NCBI GenBank assembly: GCA_001936135.1
Contig: CP012811.1
Span: forward strand, 1,364,001-1,428,000
Direction: 5' to 3'
Length of the DNA stretch: 64,000 bases
Source of the DNA: Saccharomycopsis fibuligera x Saccharomycopsis cf. fibuligera
Taxonomy: Eukaryota > Ascomycota > Saccharomycetes > Ascoideales > Saccharomycopsidaceae
The notes under the pieces were generated by a model. That model was given only the letters and a program-made list of their open reading frames with translations, was not told the DNA's origin and ran no database searches. The position numbers and the translations under genes are program-made. Below, in pieces: positions 53,068 to 63,166 of this stretch; position 1 is the stretch's first letter, and each line of letters begins with the position of its first letter.

Positions 53068-54606
53068 TGAATTTTCATCATCGGTGGATCAATCAGCCAC
53101 GGAGGCACAAAGTGACGGGAAACAACAGAGAGATGATGTGAAGCGAAGCGAAGCATAACTGTTGGTTACAGAGATATAGCAATAAGTAGATCGAGCATCA
53201 GTGGGTAGATTATATAAAGAGTGCATCAATTTAAGCTGCTTGATGGTATTAGATTGAGAGATCTTGGAGATTGCTACACGAGTTTCTAGAGATAGACTAA
53301 AACACAATACCACGAAACCAGTGTCCAAATACATAGTTAATAAGTAGCAGAAACAGAACATTTCGTTGCGTATTAGGTTACCCTTGGACCCTATGCAACG
53401 AGCATGCAACGAGCTCTAGAGTTTGTGTATATGTTCTTCTCATTGTCCCTCACCAAGGCTTGTCCTTTGCAATATTCCAGCTCTGCCAATTGCCAGAACA
53501 GCGACAGGAGTACGAACAACTAAAAAATTAAAGCCAGACAGTCTAAAGCTTCAAGAGCATCAACAAAACCAGACAGGAAAAAAATCTGGCAATTAGATCT
53601 CCAAGATGACTCACTGCGTTTTCCTACTACTCCTTTGACTCAGAATTCTCAACTTGAGTTGTTGTTGTTGTTTTTTTTTTTTTTTCTTTTAAACTTAATC
53701 ATTATATTGATTAACTGGTTGGCAATTTTGCCAGTAGGACCTCGGATACTCAAAGGCATGCTAGACCCAGCAACAAATCATCAAGCTGGCTCTGCCCACG
53801 TTCATGTTTTAGCACACATTAATCTCATTGATAAACCCCGCGCTAATGAGCTGACTGTGTCTGGCAGTAACGTTAGCGCTAGGCATATTACTTATGGCAA
53901 ACCCCAGACTCCCAAATGAGAAAAGAGCGAATTTTTGCTAAGCAACACCTAACACTCACCTACCTACTGCTTTGTAAGAATTAGTTGTTAATGCTTATTA
54001 TAATAAGGCAGCGTTCCATTATTGGATAATTCCAGAACTTGATAGTCATTTTGTAATACAGACATGGAATCTCGATAAACCAAATCACTGCCCATTAGAT
54101 CACTTATGATTATCTAGAAATTACTTTAGTGTATCTTTCCTCAAACACTATTCACAAAACACATCGTAAATTCAACTGAGCTGCCTCTTGTCTAGTGCTC
54201 TCATGTATCATCAGCTTTCATATTATTTCTTGGATTTGTTCTGGTTTCGATGTTTTTAGTTTCCGCTTTGTAGACAAAACTGTGCATCGCAAACAGCCAC
54301 TGAGTACAGTGAAACCACTTGTTATACTAAAAATATGCTTGAATATTGACAAACAAGCATCCTGATGAGCATAAACCCACCACTGGTGCCCATACTTTGC
54401 ACCGTCGCCATCATCAACACCGCTAATGTTTGCACTTTGGCAACACTCATCTTATGGTTACGTGCCCGCGCTTGGGAGAGTGTGTGTCTGCTTTTTCTCT
54501 TTGGAAACGAACGGGAAAGTCTGAAAGATCTCGAAAAATTGCCACTATTGAAAACCAACGCCATCCCAACAACCTCTTCTTTCTTATCACTTGTATCTAC
54601 TGTCTA

Positions 54607-54646
54607 TTTTGCCCCCATCATATCAATCAATTGATCTTTTGCCTTA
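54607..54646 (-). promoter_or_regulatory. Possible Rpn4/PACE-like sites upstream of RPN11
   Basis: Read on the minus strand, 54616-54607 is GGGGGCAAAA and 54646-54637 is TAAGGCAAAA. Each is one base away from a known proteasome-gene element (GGTGGCAAA in S. cerevisiae; GAAGGCAAAA reported for Candida-type yeasts). They lie about 180-215 bp before the RPN11 start. Confidence 0.35.
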
Positions 54647-54822
54647 ATTTGGAATTGTTTTGTCATAATTTAAATTCTGATCTTTAGCTCTTCTTTATTG
54701 CCAAAACTTACAACCTTCTCCATCCAACCAGGATCAGCAACAGCTTTTTTAAACGCCTCCCAAAAGCAATAATAACAACAAGTCGAATCTAAAGAAATCA
54801 TAACTTATCTAATCATAAAACA

Positions 54823-55761
54823 ATGAGTAATATAGCCAACTTGCAAAGAATGCTCGGACAGGGCGCCCTTGGTGGTGCTCCAATGGCCGATGGTCCAATA
54901 AGTGACAACAAAGAAACAATATACATTTCCAGTTTAGCTCTTCTTAAGATGCTTAAGCATGGTACTGCTGGTGTCCCCATGGAAGTTATGGGATTGATGT
55001 TGGGTGAGTTTGTTGATGAATATACAGTACACGTCATTGATGTCTTTGCCATGCCACAATCCGGTACCGGTGTTTCTGTTGAAGCGGTGGACTCAGTTTT
55101 CCAAACTAAGATGATGGACATGTTGAGACAAACTGGTCGTGATGAAACCGTGGTTGGTTGGTACCATTCCCATCCTGGTTTTGGATGTTGGTTATCTAGT
55201 GTGGATGTCAACACTCAACAATCTTTTGAGCAGCTAAACAACCGTTGTGTGGCGGTGGTTATTGACCCTATTCAATCTGTTAGAGGGAAAGTTGTCATTG
55301 ACGCATTCCGTTTAATTAGTTCTGCATCATTGATGATGGGTCAAGAGCCAAGACAAACTACTTCTAACATTGGTCATTTGAATAAACCAAGCATCCAGGC
55401 ATTAATTCATGGTCTTAATAGAAGCTATTACTCAATGAATATTGATTACAAAATGACTGATTTGGAAGCTAATATGTTGTTGAATTTACATAAACAAAAC
55501 TGGTCAAGTGGATTAGTGTTGGACAATTATGACAAGAAGGATGAAAAGAATTTACAAGATATGGAAAACATGGTCAAGATTGCCAAATTGTATTCTGAAA
55601 GAATTAAGGAAGAAAAAGAATTGTCTGAAGATCAATTAAAGACTAGATACGTTGGTAAACAAGATCCAAAGAAACATTTGGGAAAAACCGCAGATAGTAG
55701 AATAGAAGATAATATTGTCAGTATCTTGACTGGTCAAGTGAATCATGCTGCTATTCAATAA
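54823..55761 (+). CDS. RPN11: RPN11, proteasome lid deubiquitinase
   Basis: The protein has 312 aa, near yeast Rpn11 (306 aa). The MPN+ domain carries the JAMM zinc site: H115 and H117 in [12 protein letters not shown] and D128 in LSSVD. The catalytic glutamate lies upstream in [14 protein letters not shown]. These match H109, H111 and D122 of S. cerevisiae, shifted by the longer N-terminus. The C-terminal helices pack with Rpn8 in the lid. Rpn11 removes ubiquitin chains en bloc as substrates enter the 26S proteasome. The gene has a long 5' region and ends in a convergent arrangement with STP22. It has no in-frame CTG codon in 313 codons. Confidence 0.98.
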   Translation: MSNIANLQRMLGQGALGGAPMADGPISDNKETIYISSLALLKMLKHGTAGVPMEVMGLMLGEFVDEYTVHVIDVFAMPQSGTGVSVEAVDSVFQTKMMDMLRQTGRDETVVGWYHSHPGFGCWLSSVDVNTQQSFEQLNNRCVAVVIDPIQSVRGKVVIDAFRLISSASLMMGQEPRQTTSNIGHLNKPSIQALIHGLNRSYYSMNIDYKMTDLEANMLLNLHKQNWSSGLVLDNYDKKDEKNLQDMENMVKIAKLYSERIKEEKELSEDQLKTRYVGKQDPKKHLGKTADSRIEDNIVSILTGQVNHAAIQ

Positions 55762-56414
55762 TTGTTTTGTGGTTGTGTGTTTATATATGGCGGGTGTATA
55801 CAGAGAAAAGCAATTCCTTAATTAAGCTTCAATAAAGCATTTTACTTTTAGTTCAATTGTAAGAAGATGGCTATAGAAGAGCGTAATTCTGAAACCTGTG
55901 AAACGCATTGCAGTAATCCGTCAAAAGTCTTTCATGTAAATAACGAAATACAGCAAAAAATAAACTAAATAAATAAAAATAAATAAAAAAGTAAAAAGAA
56001 AACCTGCATAGCAAAGTTCTGATCTTTTACTGAAAGATGGTAGATTTGTTAGAAATAAGCTGATGCAATAAGAAATTTTAAGGGGCGGCTTTACTAAACA
56101 ATTGGATCTCCAAGAATTTTGAGTCTGTCTATTATAACATGGATTAGCAGGTTTCTGCACGTGGCAGGACATTTTTAATCAAGAATCGAGCAATAGTATA
56201 CTTTTTACCAAAATACCAGAAGCAGTCTCAAAACATAATTTTTACTCAATGAAAAGAAAAAAATGCTATCAGTTATAAAAGTTTGTTATTCAAGACGAAA
56301 GTAAACCAGTGTTGACGCGTTTCATTGAGAGTAAACCTAAAGATAATACTAGCTACACAGGCATAACATTTAACCGTAAAACTAACAAAAGCCTTGGCTT
56401 TTAACTCACCACAA
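55762..56414. other. Convergent 3' region between RPN11 and STP22, no gene seen
   Basis: A 653-bp A/T-rich spacer. One minus-strand open frame near 55921-56172 ends in a hydrophobic stretch, but it lacks any recognisable family and is probably chance. Confidence 0.4.
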
Positions 56415-57441
56415 TCACAACATTTCCGAAATCTTCTTCACTAACGCTTTCTTTTTAAACTGGTCCCTTGCTAACGCCCTCGTATGTTTCATAAAAACTT
56501 CTAATGACACTTTTCCCTTTTCAAACAATTGCGTCAAACAATAAACCGTATCATCCACGGCTTTGATCTCCGCCACCAATTGATACAATTGATTAAAAGC
56601 GACAGTTTCCGCACATACAATCTCATCCACGTCCATGTTATTTTTGGGATCAGTTTTAAACCGCTGCGCCGCGTCAATTACTTCCTGCACTTGGGCAATT
56701 TTCAGCAATAGAGTTTGTTCATTTACCGAAATATCGTTCATGTAGTTGCGAAGCACGGTTTTTTCATATTGTAAGATGTTCTCAAATTGACCAATTGAGT
56801 GATTAATTTGGTTGAGTTTGGCATCCTGGGAGACTAAAAATGGTTCAAGTGTATTTTTGGAGGTGGTTATTAGAGCATCGGTAAGTTGAAGTTTGGTTTT
56901 GTCCGCAAGGGCTGCATCGCTACCAGTGCTAGTGGCAGTTATTGTGTCATTGTCCATCAAGTCCACCACTGTTGGATTAGGCGGGCCCGTAGGACTTGGC
57001 TGGGCAATTTGTTGGTTACTATTATAGGCAGCCTGCAGCAGCAGCTGCAGCAGCTGCTGCTGCTGTTGTTGTTGTTGTTGGTAAAGATGAGGATGGCTTT
57101 GCTTTAAAGGATCTGGAATTTCAGGCAATGGTGGAGGTACTGGAGTCCCTCTAGTAGTTGATGACGGTGACAATGAAGAAAACGATGCTATTGATGCAGC
57201 TTTATAAGCAGCATTATTTGATGATATTCCGATGGTTTGCGATGACGCAGCAACTCCATCGAATCCTGTATGATTTGGCAATATCCCCGATGATGGTGAA
57301 GGTGATGGCATCGAAATGTTGCCAGTGCTGTTGCTAATGATTTCTCTACGAGGTTTAGCTGGTAATGGGGGCGGCGATTGGTGATTCATTGACTGGTACT
57401 GTCCAGACACCGTACGGACATGTTGTTGTTGGTGCTGCTGC

Positions 57442-57483
<42 letters not shown>

Positions 57484-58088
57484 GGTTGCTGCTGCTGCTT
57501 ATTAGATCTACCAAACACAGGTGGCTCCTTACTAAAACATTCACTTAGCAAGCTGACCAACTTGACTAAATTCGAGCTTGGATTGGTGCTACTCCAATTA
57601 CTCAAGTATGGATTATAAAACTTCCCGCTGCTATCGACAAAATTTCCCGGCTGGAGCATCATTTCATTAGTAGGCGTCACATAAATAATTGGCGGTATTT
57701 CAGGGTACTGTTTAGGGATCCATATTTCCACTGGGATACGATAAATGGTGTTGTTAAATGTTGATGGCACTGTGCCGTACACCGAAAGCAAAAGCTCAGA
57801 AACACCATATTCGGAGGTGTGCACTTTGGTGCGCATTTTCAATGAGGGAAAAGATTGAAGGACTATTGCCACGTCTTGGTATGTGAATTGTGGATCTTTG
57901 TATTCCTTGTAGTATGGTTAGTATTATATGAATACCCAAACGGTGGCGACCACCATGATGTTACTATCATCGATGATGATGATGATGATGATGATCTTGA
58001 GCTTGGATTAAACTGCTCGGTAGATACATACGGGCTGGAGCACCTTATATAGCCATTGAAGCCATTCTTTAGGTATTTGGTTGGTCAT
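56415..58088 (-). CDS. STP22: STP22/VPS23 (TSG101), ESCRT-I subunit, two exons
   Basis: Exons are 58032-58088 and 56415-57905, giving 515 aa. The unspliced frame has no ATG before the conserved UEV core. The spliced start gives MTNQIPKEWLQWLYKVLQP joined to EYKDPQFTYQDVAIVLQSF, which aligns with yeast Stp22 (NWLFKVIQPIYND). The UEV domain (about 1-150) binds PTAP-like motifs and ubiquitin; it continues with LLLSVYGTVPSTFNNTIYRI and WIPKQYPEIPPIIYVTP. A linker holds a long poly-Gln run and Pro-rich segments, followed by a coiled coil (about 345-430). The C-terminal steadiness box (SLEVFMKHTRALARDQFKKK) assembles with Vps28 and Vps37. ESCRT-I sorts ubiquitinated membrane proteins into multivesicular bodies and in Candida also feeds Rim101 pH signalling. 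Confidence 0.93.
57906..58031 (-). other. STP22 intron, 126 nt, with a trinucleotide repeat
   Basis: The donor is GTATGT from 58031 on the minus strand, the branch point is TACTAAC at 57917-57923, and the acceptor CAAG ends at 57906. It is phase 0, after codon 19. A run of GAT/ATC triplets lies inside it (about 57973-57994). Confidence 0.92.
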
Positions 58089-58789
58089 ATTATTGATAAT
58101 TTTGTGCCTCTGGTTAACCCTCAATTATTCTTGTGATGCGTTAGCTATAACTATATCCTTTATCTCAACTTGAGAGTCAAACGACGCCATCATGGTTGTG
58201 TTGTAGGCGCCCGCCGCCATACAAAAAATCTCAAGATCACACTTCACCGTGTTTTCCCTTTAGTGATTATGTAAGCGCAGCCACCATTAAATAAACTATC
58301 GTCATAACCAAGCAATAATCATTATATCTACAGATAAACATCTACATAAGTTCAGATTCAACTAGTATGACAATGTTATTGAGTACAAATAAAAAATAAT
58401 TTAAATAAAAAAAAAGAAAATGGTAAAGCCAAATTCACAGTATAATAACAATAAGATTAGAAAAAAAAAAAAAAAGGAAAAAAGGGTGAAAGAAAATGAG
58501 AAAAAAATAGAGAGAAAGAAGCGACTTGAATGACGACAATGAACCTATTGAAATAAACGTGAAAAGTCGATGGATCAGAGGGGAAGATGTAAGATAGAAA
58601 AACAGATAAGAAGATGAAAATAAAAAAGTTAAAATTGATATTGTTTCTTTGAAGGTTCAGAATACCTCCATTTCATTAAAATTCCTCTTTCATTTTTCTT
58701 GAAATTTGAAATTAATTTTTTTTTTTTTTTTGCTTTTGGTTTATGTATTTTGTTCCAAATTGAAATGCATTAGATTACAAACAGATAAT
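58089..58789. other. Intergenic region between STP22 start and NOP56 end
   Basis: A 701-bp spacer holding the STP22 promoter and the NOP56 3' region. It is A-rich (about 58380-58520) with a T run near 58717. I see no gene. Confidence 0.4.
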
Positions 58790-60340
58790 TCAAGTAGACT
58801 TGCTCTTCTTCTTCTTCTTTGGTGCTTCATCAGAATCAGCAGAGCGTTTCTTTTCTTTCTTTTCTTTTTTGTCCTTCTTTTCCTTCTTTTCTTTCTTTTC
58901 TTTCTTCTCCTTCTTTTCTTTCTTGTCTTTCTTTTCCTTCTTTTCCTTCTTTTCTTTCTTTTCCTCTTCTTCTTCTTTTTCTTCATCGGCCTCTTCGTCA
59001 GAGACATCAGCCATGGTGACATCGTCGGAACTCTTGCCTAATTTTATAGCTTCGCTCATAGCATCAACGTTTTTCGTTGGAGCTTTACCAGTGTCGTAGA
59101 ATTCCAAACGGTCCTCCACTTGTTTTCTCAAAACTTTACCAAAGTTGTTGGTTGGAGCATCGGAATAGTTATCAATTCTAGAAGCGATAGAACACTTGTT
59201 AGCCAAGTATCTTGATATTCTACCCTTGTTTTTAGCATTAGCCTTACCAATGAAGCCAGAGTGGTAAATCAAACCATATTTTGGAGTGTTACCTTTGGTC
59301 TTCAAAGCTCTAAAAAGAGCTTTTTCGGCACCCAAGATTTGAACAGTAGAAGCAGCTTGTTTGGACAAACTGGTCAAAGAACCAGCGTGAGAAATCAATC
59401 TAGCACCAATAACTTCACCAATCAATTCAGAAAGATTTGGAGCAACGGTGTGCATTTTTTCAGTCAAATAACTGTACAACTGTTTACGGTAATCAGCAAT
59501 GTTCACCACACGTTCAGCAAAAGTCAAAACATTGTCCATATCTTGTTCAGAAATATCTTGACCCATTGAAATTCTAGCAGCGTCAATAACTTGTTGAGCA
59601 ACACCAGAGTCATCATTAACAATGGCGGTAATTTCATGCAAAGATTCATCGTTTATAGAAGATTTGTCCTTGATGAACAACACCAATTTGGCAAAATTGT
59701 AGTTATCTGGAACAATCTTGGCCAATTCAGGGAAATGCCATCCGTACCATTCCTTACATCTCATAGCAAAAGTGTTAATATCTTTGTCTAATTGATCCAA
59801 AAGGGCAATAGCTTGAATAATGTGGTTGTCATTCTTTTGAACAGAAAACTTAACTTTAGCTCTAGAGTAAGCGTGACCCAAACCAAGTTGAGCTCTTTCA
59901 ATGTCACCTTCTTGCAAGTTCTTCAACAACTTGGTAGAATGTAATCTGACACCTCTAAGCAAATCTTGGGCCAACTCATTGGAGATAGAATTTATGTAGC
60001 TAAAATTCTCTTTGATGGATGGACCCAAGTTTCTGTCAGAGATAGCCAAATTAATTTGGCTCTTTTTGTTACCTTTTGGAATGTTTAATTCAATAACGGA
60101 TTTCAAGTAATCGGAAACCAAACCTTCAGAGATATCGTTGGCGTTTTCTAAAGCTTGAGCAGCGCCTTTGAATGGAGCAAAAGAAACAAGCTCGACCATC
60201 TTGGAAAATTTGGCCAAGTCATTGAACTGCTGTTGAACTTCTTTCAAGTTGGAGCTGACATCGTCTGGCTGGATCTTCACCTTGAAGATAGCATAGCCGG
60301 TTGGCTCTTCGAAAAGAAGATAGTCAATACTGGAAGACAT
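58790..60340 (-). CDS. NOP56: NOP56, box C/D snoRNP core protein
   Basis: The protein has 516 aa, near yeast Nop56/Sik1 (504 aa). The N-terminal NOP5NT domain starts SIDYLLFEEPTGYAIFKVK. The NOSIC/coiled-coil region follows (DNHIIQAIALLDQLDKDINT, KEWYGWHFPEL). The Nop domain has GEVIGARLISHAGSLTSLSK and ASTVQILGAEKALFRALKTK with GNTPKYGLIYHS. The C-terminus (about 440-516) is a Lys/Glu/Asp KKE-repeat tail usual for this family. Nop56 pairs with Nop58 and with Nop1 (fibrillarin) and Snu13 on C/D snoRNAs to direct 2'-O-methylation and processing of pre-rRNA in the nucleolus. The KKE tail makes strong Phe/Ser/Leu-rich artefact frames on the opposite strand. Confidence 0.97.
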   Translation of the reverse strand: MSSSIDYLLFEEPTGYAIFKVKIQPDDVSSNLKEVQQQFNDLAKFSKMVELVSFAPFKGAAQALENANDISEGLVSDYLKSVIELNIPKGNKKSQINLAISDRNLGPSIKENFSYINSISNELAQDLLRGVRLHSTKLLKNLQEGDIERAQLGLGHAYSRAKVKFSVQKNDNHIIQAIALLDQLDKDINTFAMRCKEWYGWHFPELAKIVPDNYNFAKLVLFIKDKSSINDESLHEITAIVNDDSGVAQQVIDAARISMGQDISEQDMDNVLTFAERVVNIADYRKQLYSYLTEKMHTVAPNLSELIGEVIGARLISHAGSLTSLSKQAASTVQILGAEKALFRALKTKGNTPKYGLIYHSGFIGKANAKNKGRISRYLANKCSIASRIDNYSDAPTNNFGKVLRKQVEDRLEFYDTGKAPTKNVDAMSEAIKLGKSSDDVTMADVSDEEADEEKEEEEEKKEKKEKKEKKDKKEKKEKKEKKEKKEKKDKKEKKEKKRSADSDEAPKKKKKSKST

Positions 60341-63166
60341 GATGTGCTTCTTGGTATATTATGTTTTCCGTAATGTGCTGAATACTGGGTTTCTGACCTT
60401 CCGGGAGCTAGCTTTTCTATCTATCTATACTAGAAGTAAAACAGCTCTTGCAAAGTGAAATTTTTTTTTTCCCTCTGCACTCTGCATATTATTTTCTTTT
60501 TTTTTTTTTTTTTCTTTCTCTCTGTTGTCGCTCTCACTGTGTGCTTAGCGCTGTTTACAAAAAAAAAAATTTTCTTCTCTTCGCACAAGTGCTCGAAACC
60601 GCTCATGAATATATCACATGATTACATCTGGACACACATCCCGACACCACTAAGACAGTATATATACTGCAGAAGGACACAACATGGAGAGAATACAGGA
60701 TGCGATGAATCAGCGTTTAGCAAGACTTATCATCACTAGGAGTAAAAGCGCTATGTGTTATTTGGCGGCTCGTTTTCCATTTTTCTTTTTTCTTTTTTTT
60801 TTTTTTGTAGCATACAATTTTGCATGTTATATTGTGAAATGTAAGATCAAACAGGTCTGTTTGACCTGCTGCTGGGGCCTTCAAGGGGTAGAAGATGTTT
60901 CATCTTTGCTAATCTTCCTCCGATTTTTCTCCTCTGCTAATCAGAGGTCGACATAGAACTTTTGAGGTCAGATTGGTGTCCTGGTTTCTAAGAGCAATGT
61001 ATAACCTCGGCATGCCATATAGCGACAAACATCAATGTTATAGCACAATAAGAAGATCCAGCCTTTCAAACTAGGCAAAAGAACAGACAAGAGACAATCA
61101 ACCGGATAATTTTATGCTAATGACAAAGTTACAGCAAACTTGATATCAGCCATTATTTCTTGAGATACCCCAATATCGCATTGCCACTGGGGTGGCTTTA
61201 CTCATCAACTACCCTATTAATAGTAATATCATGGTTATAATGATAGCTACTGATCTACATTATTGCCATCGCAAACGGCTCCACGCAGTGCATCATATAC
61301 CTATGGATATCATTGTGTCTTTTGGTCAGCATTGTGGCATAACCTCAACGATTTCACTAACTCCCTATAATAGCTTGTAAGCCCTTGTCTGGTTCGAGTT
61401 GCTAATCAGGTAGATAGCCAGGCTGTAGAAGCTATAGTTTGCTAGCTAGCCATCAAACCAGAGCCGCAAGCATTGCGAGGCAAACCAAAACAGCGTCTCC
61501 GCGAAAGGATATGTCTTACCGACTAGTCGACAATTGTTCGAGTGATTCATTGTCTGGCACCCAAGAAATCGTCGTTCGTGGGCGATGGGATGGGGCAGTA
61601 GTGATGGCGTTTAAGTATTGTCTTTTAGCGCCACTGCCAGCCCGCTATGTGCATGTGGCGCGTCGACATGCAGGCAATGGCAGCAAGTCTGCGCATAATT
61701 TCTTTTCGCTCGTTGAAATTTCAATCTGGTTTTTCTCTTTGGCGGGTTTCTTCGCTTCCCTCAGGGCAATATGAGATGGGGCTATTGTAGCATAAACGGG
61801 GTATTCATTGCTATATTGCAATCAGCTTACATTCTGTTGGTTGCTGTGAGCGAGTTGCCCATTACTTTCTGGATGGTTCTCCAACGTGCAAAACCCAGCG
61901 TGCCGGCGCTCGGGGGAAAGTGCTGGATACCATCGGTGCAATTTTGTATGTACAAAACCCTGGGTTTTGCGACATGAAAACAGTTAACCAGCAACATGTA
62001 TTAACAGCAGGTCGTCAAGGAAAATTAGAAGTTGCATCTACAGAAAAGCAAGGTCTGAGGTAATGAGAAACACTTCGCTATGCTGAGCTTTTGCCCATAC
62101 TGTCAGCAGATATGATGCTAATAGTATCAATAATAGTAGAAGCATTTCATTGCTTTTATTGCAATGTGCTTTTATTATTTTTCGGTTTTATTCTTGCCCA
62201 ACAGCCACAAAAAAAGTAGTCAAGCCCCCTGAGCTATTAATAAAAAAAAAAAAAAAAAAAAAAAAGAAACCATCCCCTATTATATCCATTACCAGAGCCG
62301 CTCGAGAGCCGTTACACAGGACACTATATCATCGATCATCGATGATCAGTGACGGCTAAGCTGAAGAGCTTAGCAATTACAAAGCCAAAAACAGTGAAAC
62401 AATCGCCATGTTCTCTGGCGCATACTGACGCATGCAAAAGATATGTACATCATCGTGCATGTCACTGCGTCGCTTTCTGGAGCGTTTAAATTCTCTTCGA
62501 GGAGAAGTCTCTGACCAGATGGCGGTATAAAACACTTGCAAAATACATAAATTGGGAAGCTGTTCTGGGTACTGGGGGATGCTGAAAAGAGCGTATCCTT
62601 TTCTTGTGTACCACATTATTGTGATTAGAACGCTGGCTATAATTATTTTTTTTAAGGGTGGTTCAGTCCTTCTCAAGTAATATTAATATTGCCTATCCAG
62701 TCAACACGAACACTCCCTTCCGCAAGCGAAGTTACCGTCAAAGTCACTGGCACTAAAACAAAGAGCGTCTGCAGCCCTCAACATCACCCACAACCGGTAC
62801 CAAACCTTATTTTTTTTTTAGGGCAGCAGGCCTACACCAGTAGCCTGCCTCGACATCAAAACGCTGCAATTTAGTACAAGGCATTTCCACATTTTTCCTG
62901 GTAGGCACATTCCTTTTATATATTCTTTTATCACCATCTTCTCTTTTTATAAATTCAGGCGCCATAGAACAACTGCTATAGCAGTTATATTATAACACTA
63001 GCATCTCCCCCGGCTTCTTTCTTAATCCTTCTTCCTCTTCTTTTAGGTAGCCATCCAGTATTTTCGGTTCAATCTATTCAGCTATAAATCCAACAACACC
63101 GAAAAGAAAAGAAAAAGATCTTCGAGAAAGTAAAGCTAATTCAAGTGTTTCCGCACCAACAAGAAA
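60341..63166. other. Long divergent intergenic region of NOP56 and the PCL cyclin
   Basis: This 2.8-kb region is the largest gene-free stretch in the window. It contains T runs near NOP56 (about 60463 and 60498-60513), an A run at about 62242-62264, and a palindrome plus hairpin cluster at 62334-62374. The last 200 bp ahead of the cyclin are pyrimidine-rich. Small open frames (for example 61439-61774) have no recognisable domain. No tRNA or snoRNA could be supported by eye. Confidence 0.45.
62334..62374. repeat. 14-bp palindrome followed by an 8-bp-stem hairpin
   Basis: GATCATCGATGATC at 62334-62347 is a perfect palindrome. Eight bases on, GCTAAGCT-GAAG-AGCTTAGC (62355-62374) forms a perfect stem with a four-base loop. 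They lie about 800 bp before the cyclin start. Confidence 0.75.

Larger units (their letters stand above)
52922..54822. other. Divergent intergenic region of ADO1 and RPN11
   Basis: A 1.9-kb region with a CACGTG at 53062-53067 (ADO1 side), a T run near 53668-53687, and TTTTGCC-type sites on the RPN11 side (54607-54616 and 54637-54646). Several unsupported short open frames occur. I see no RNA gene. Confidence 0.45.

Noticed and set aside
58741-59041. Lys/Arg-rich and Phe/Ser-rich open frames at the NOP56 3' end
   Set aside because: They are other-frame and antisense readings of the KKE repeat tail of NOP56.
60565-60573. AAAAATTTT as an RRPE ribosome-biogenesis element ahead of NOP56
   Set aside because: It sits at the edge of a long A run, so chance is likely, and no convincing PAC partner motif is nearby.
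61384-61395. GGTTCGAG as a tRNA B-box
   Set aside because: It lacks the following TCC, and no A-box or cloverleaf could be built around it. Other GGTTC matches failed in the same way.
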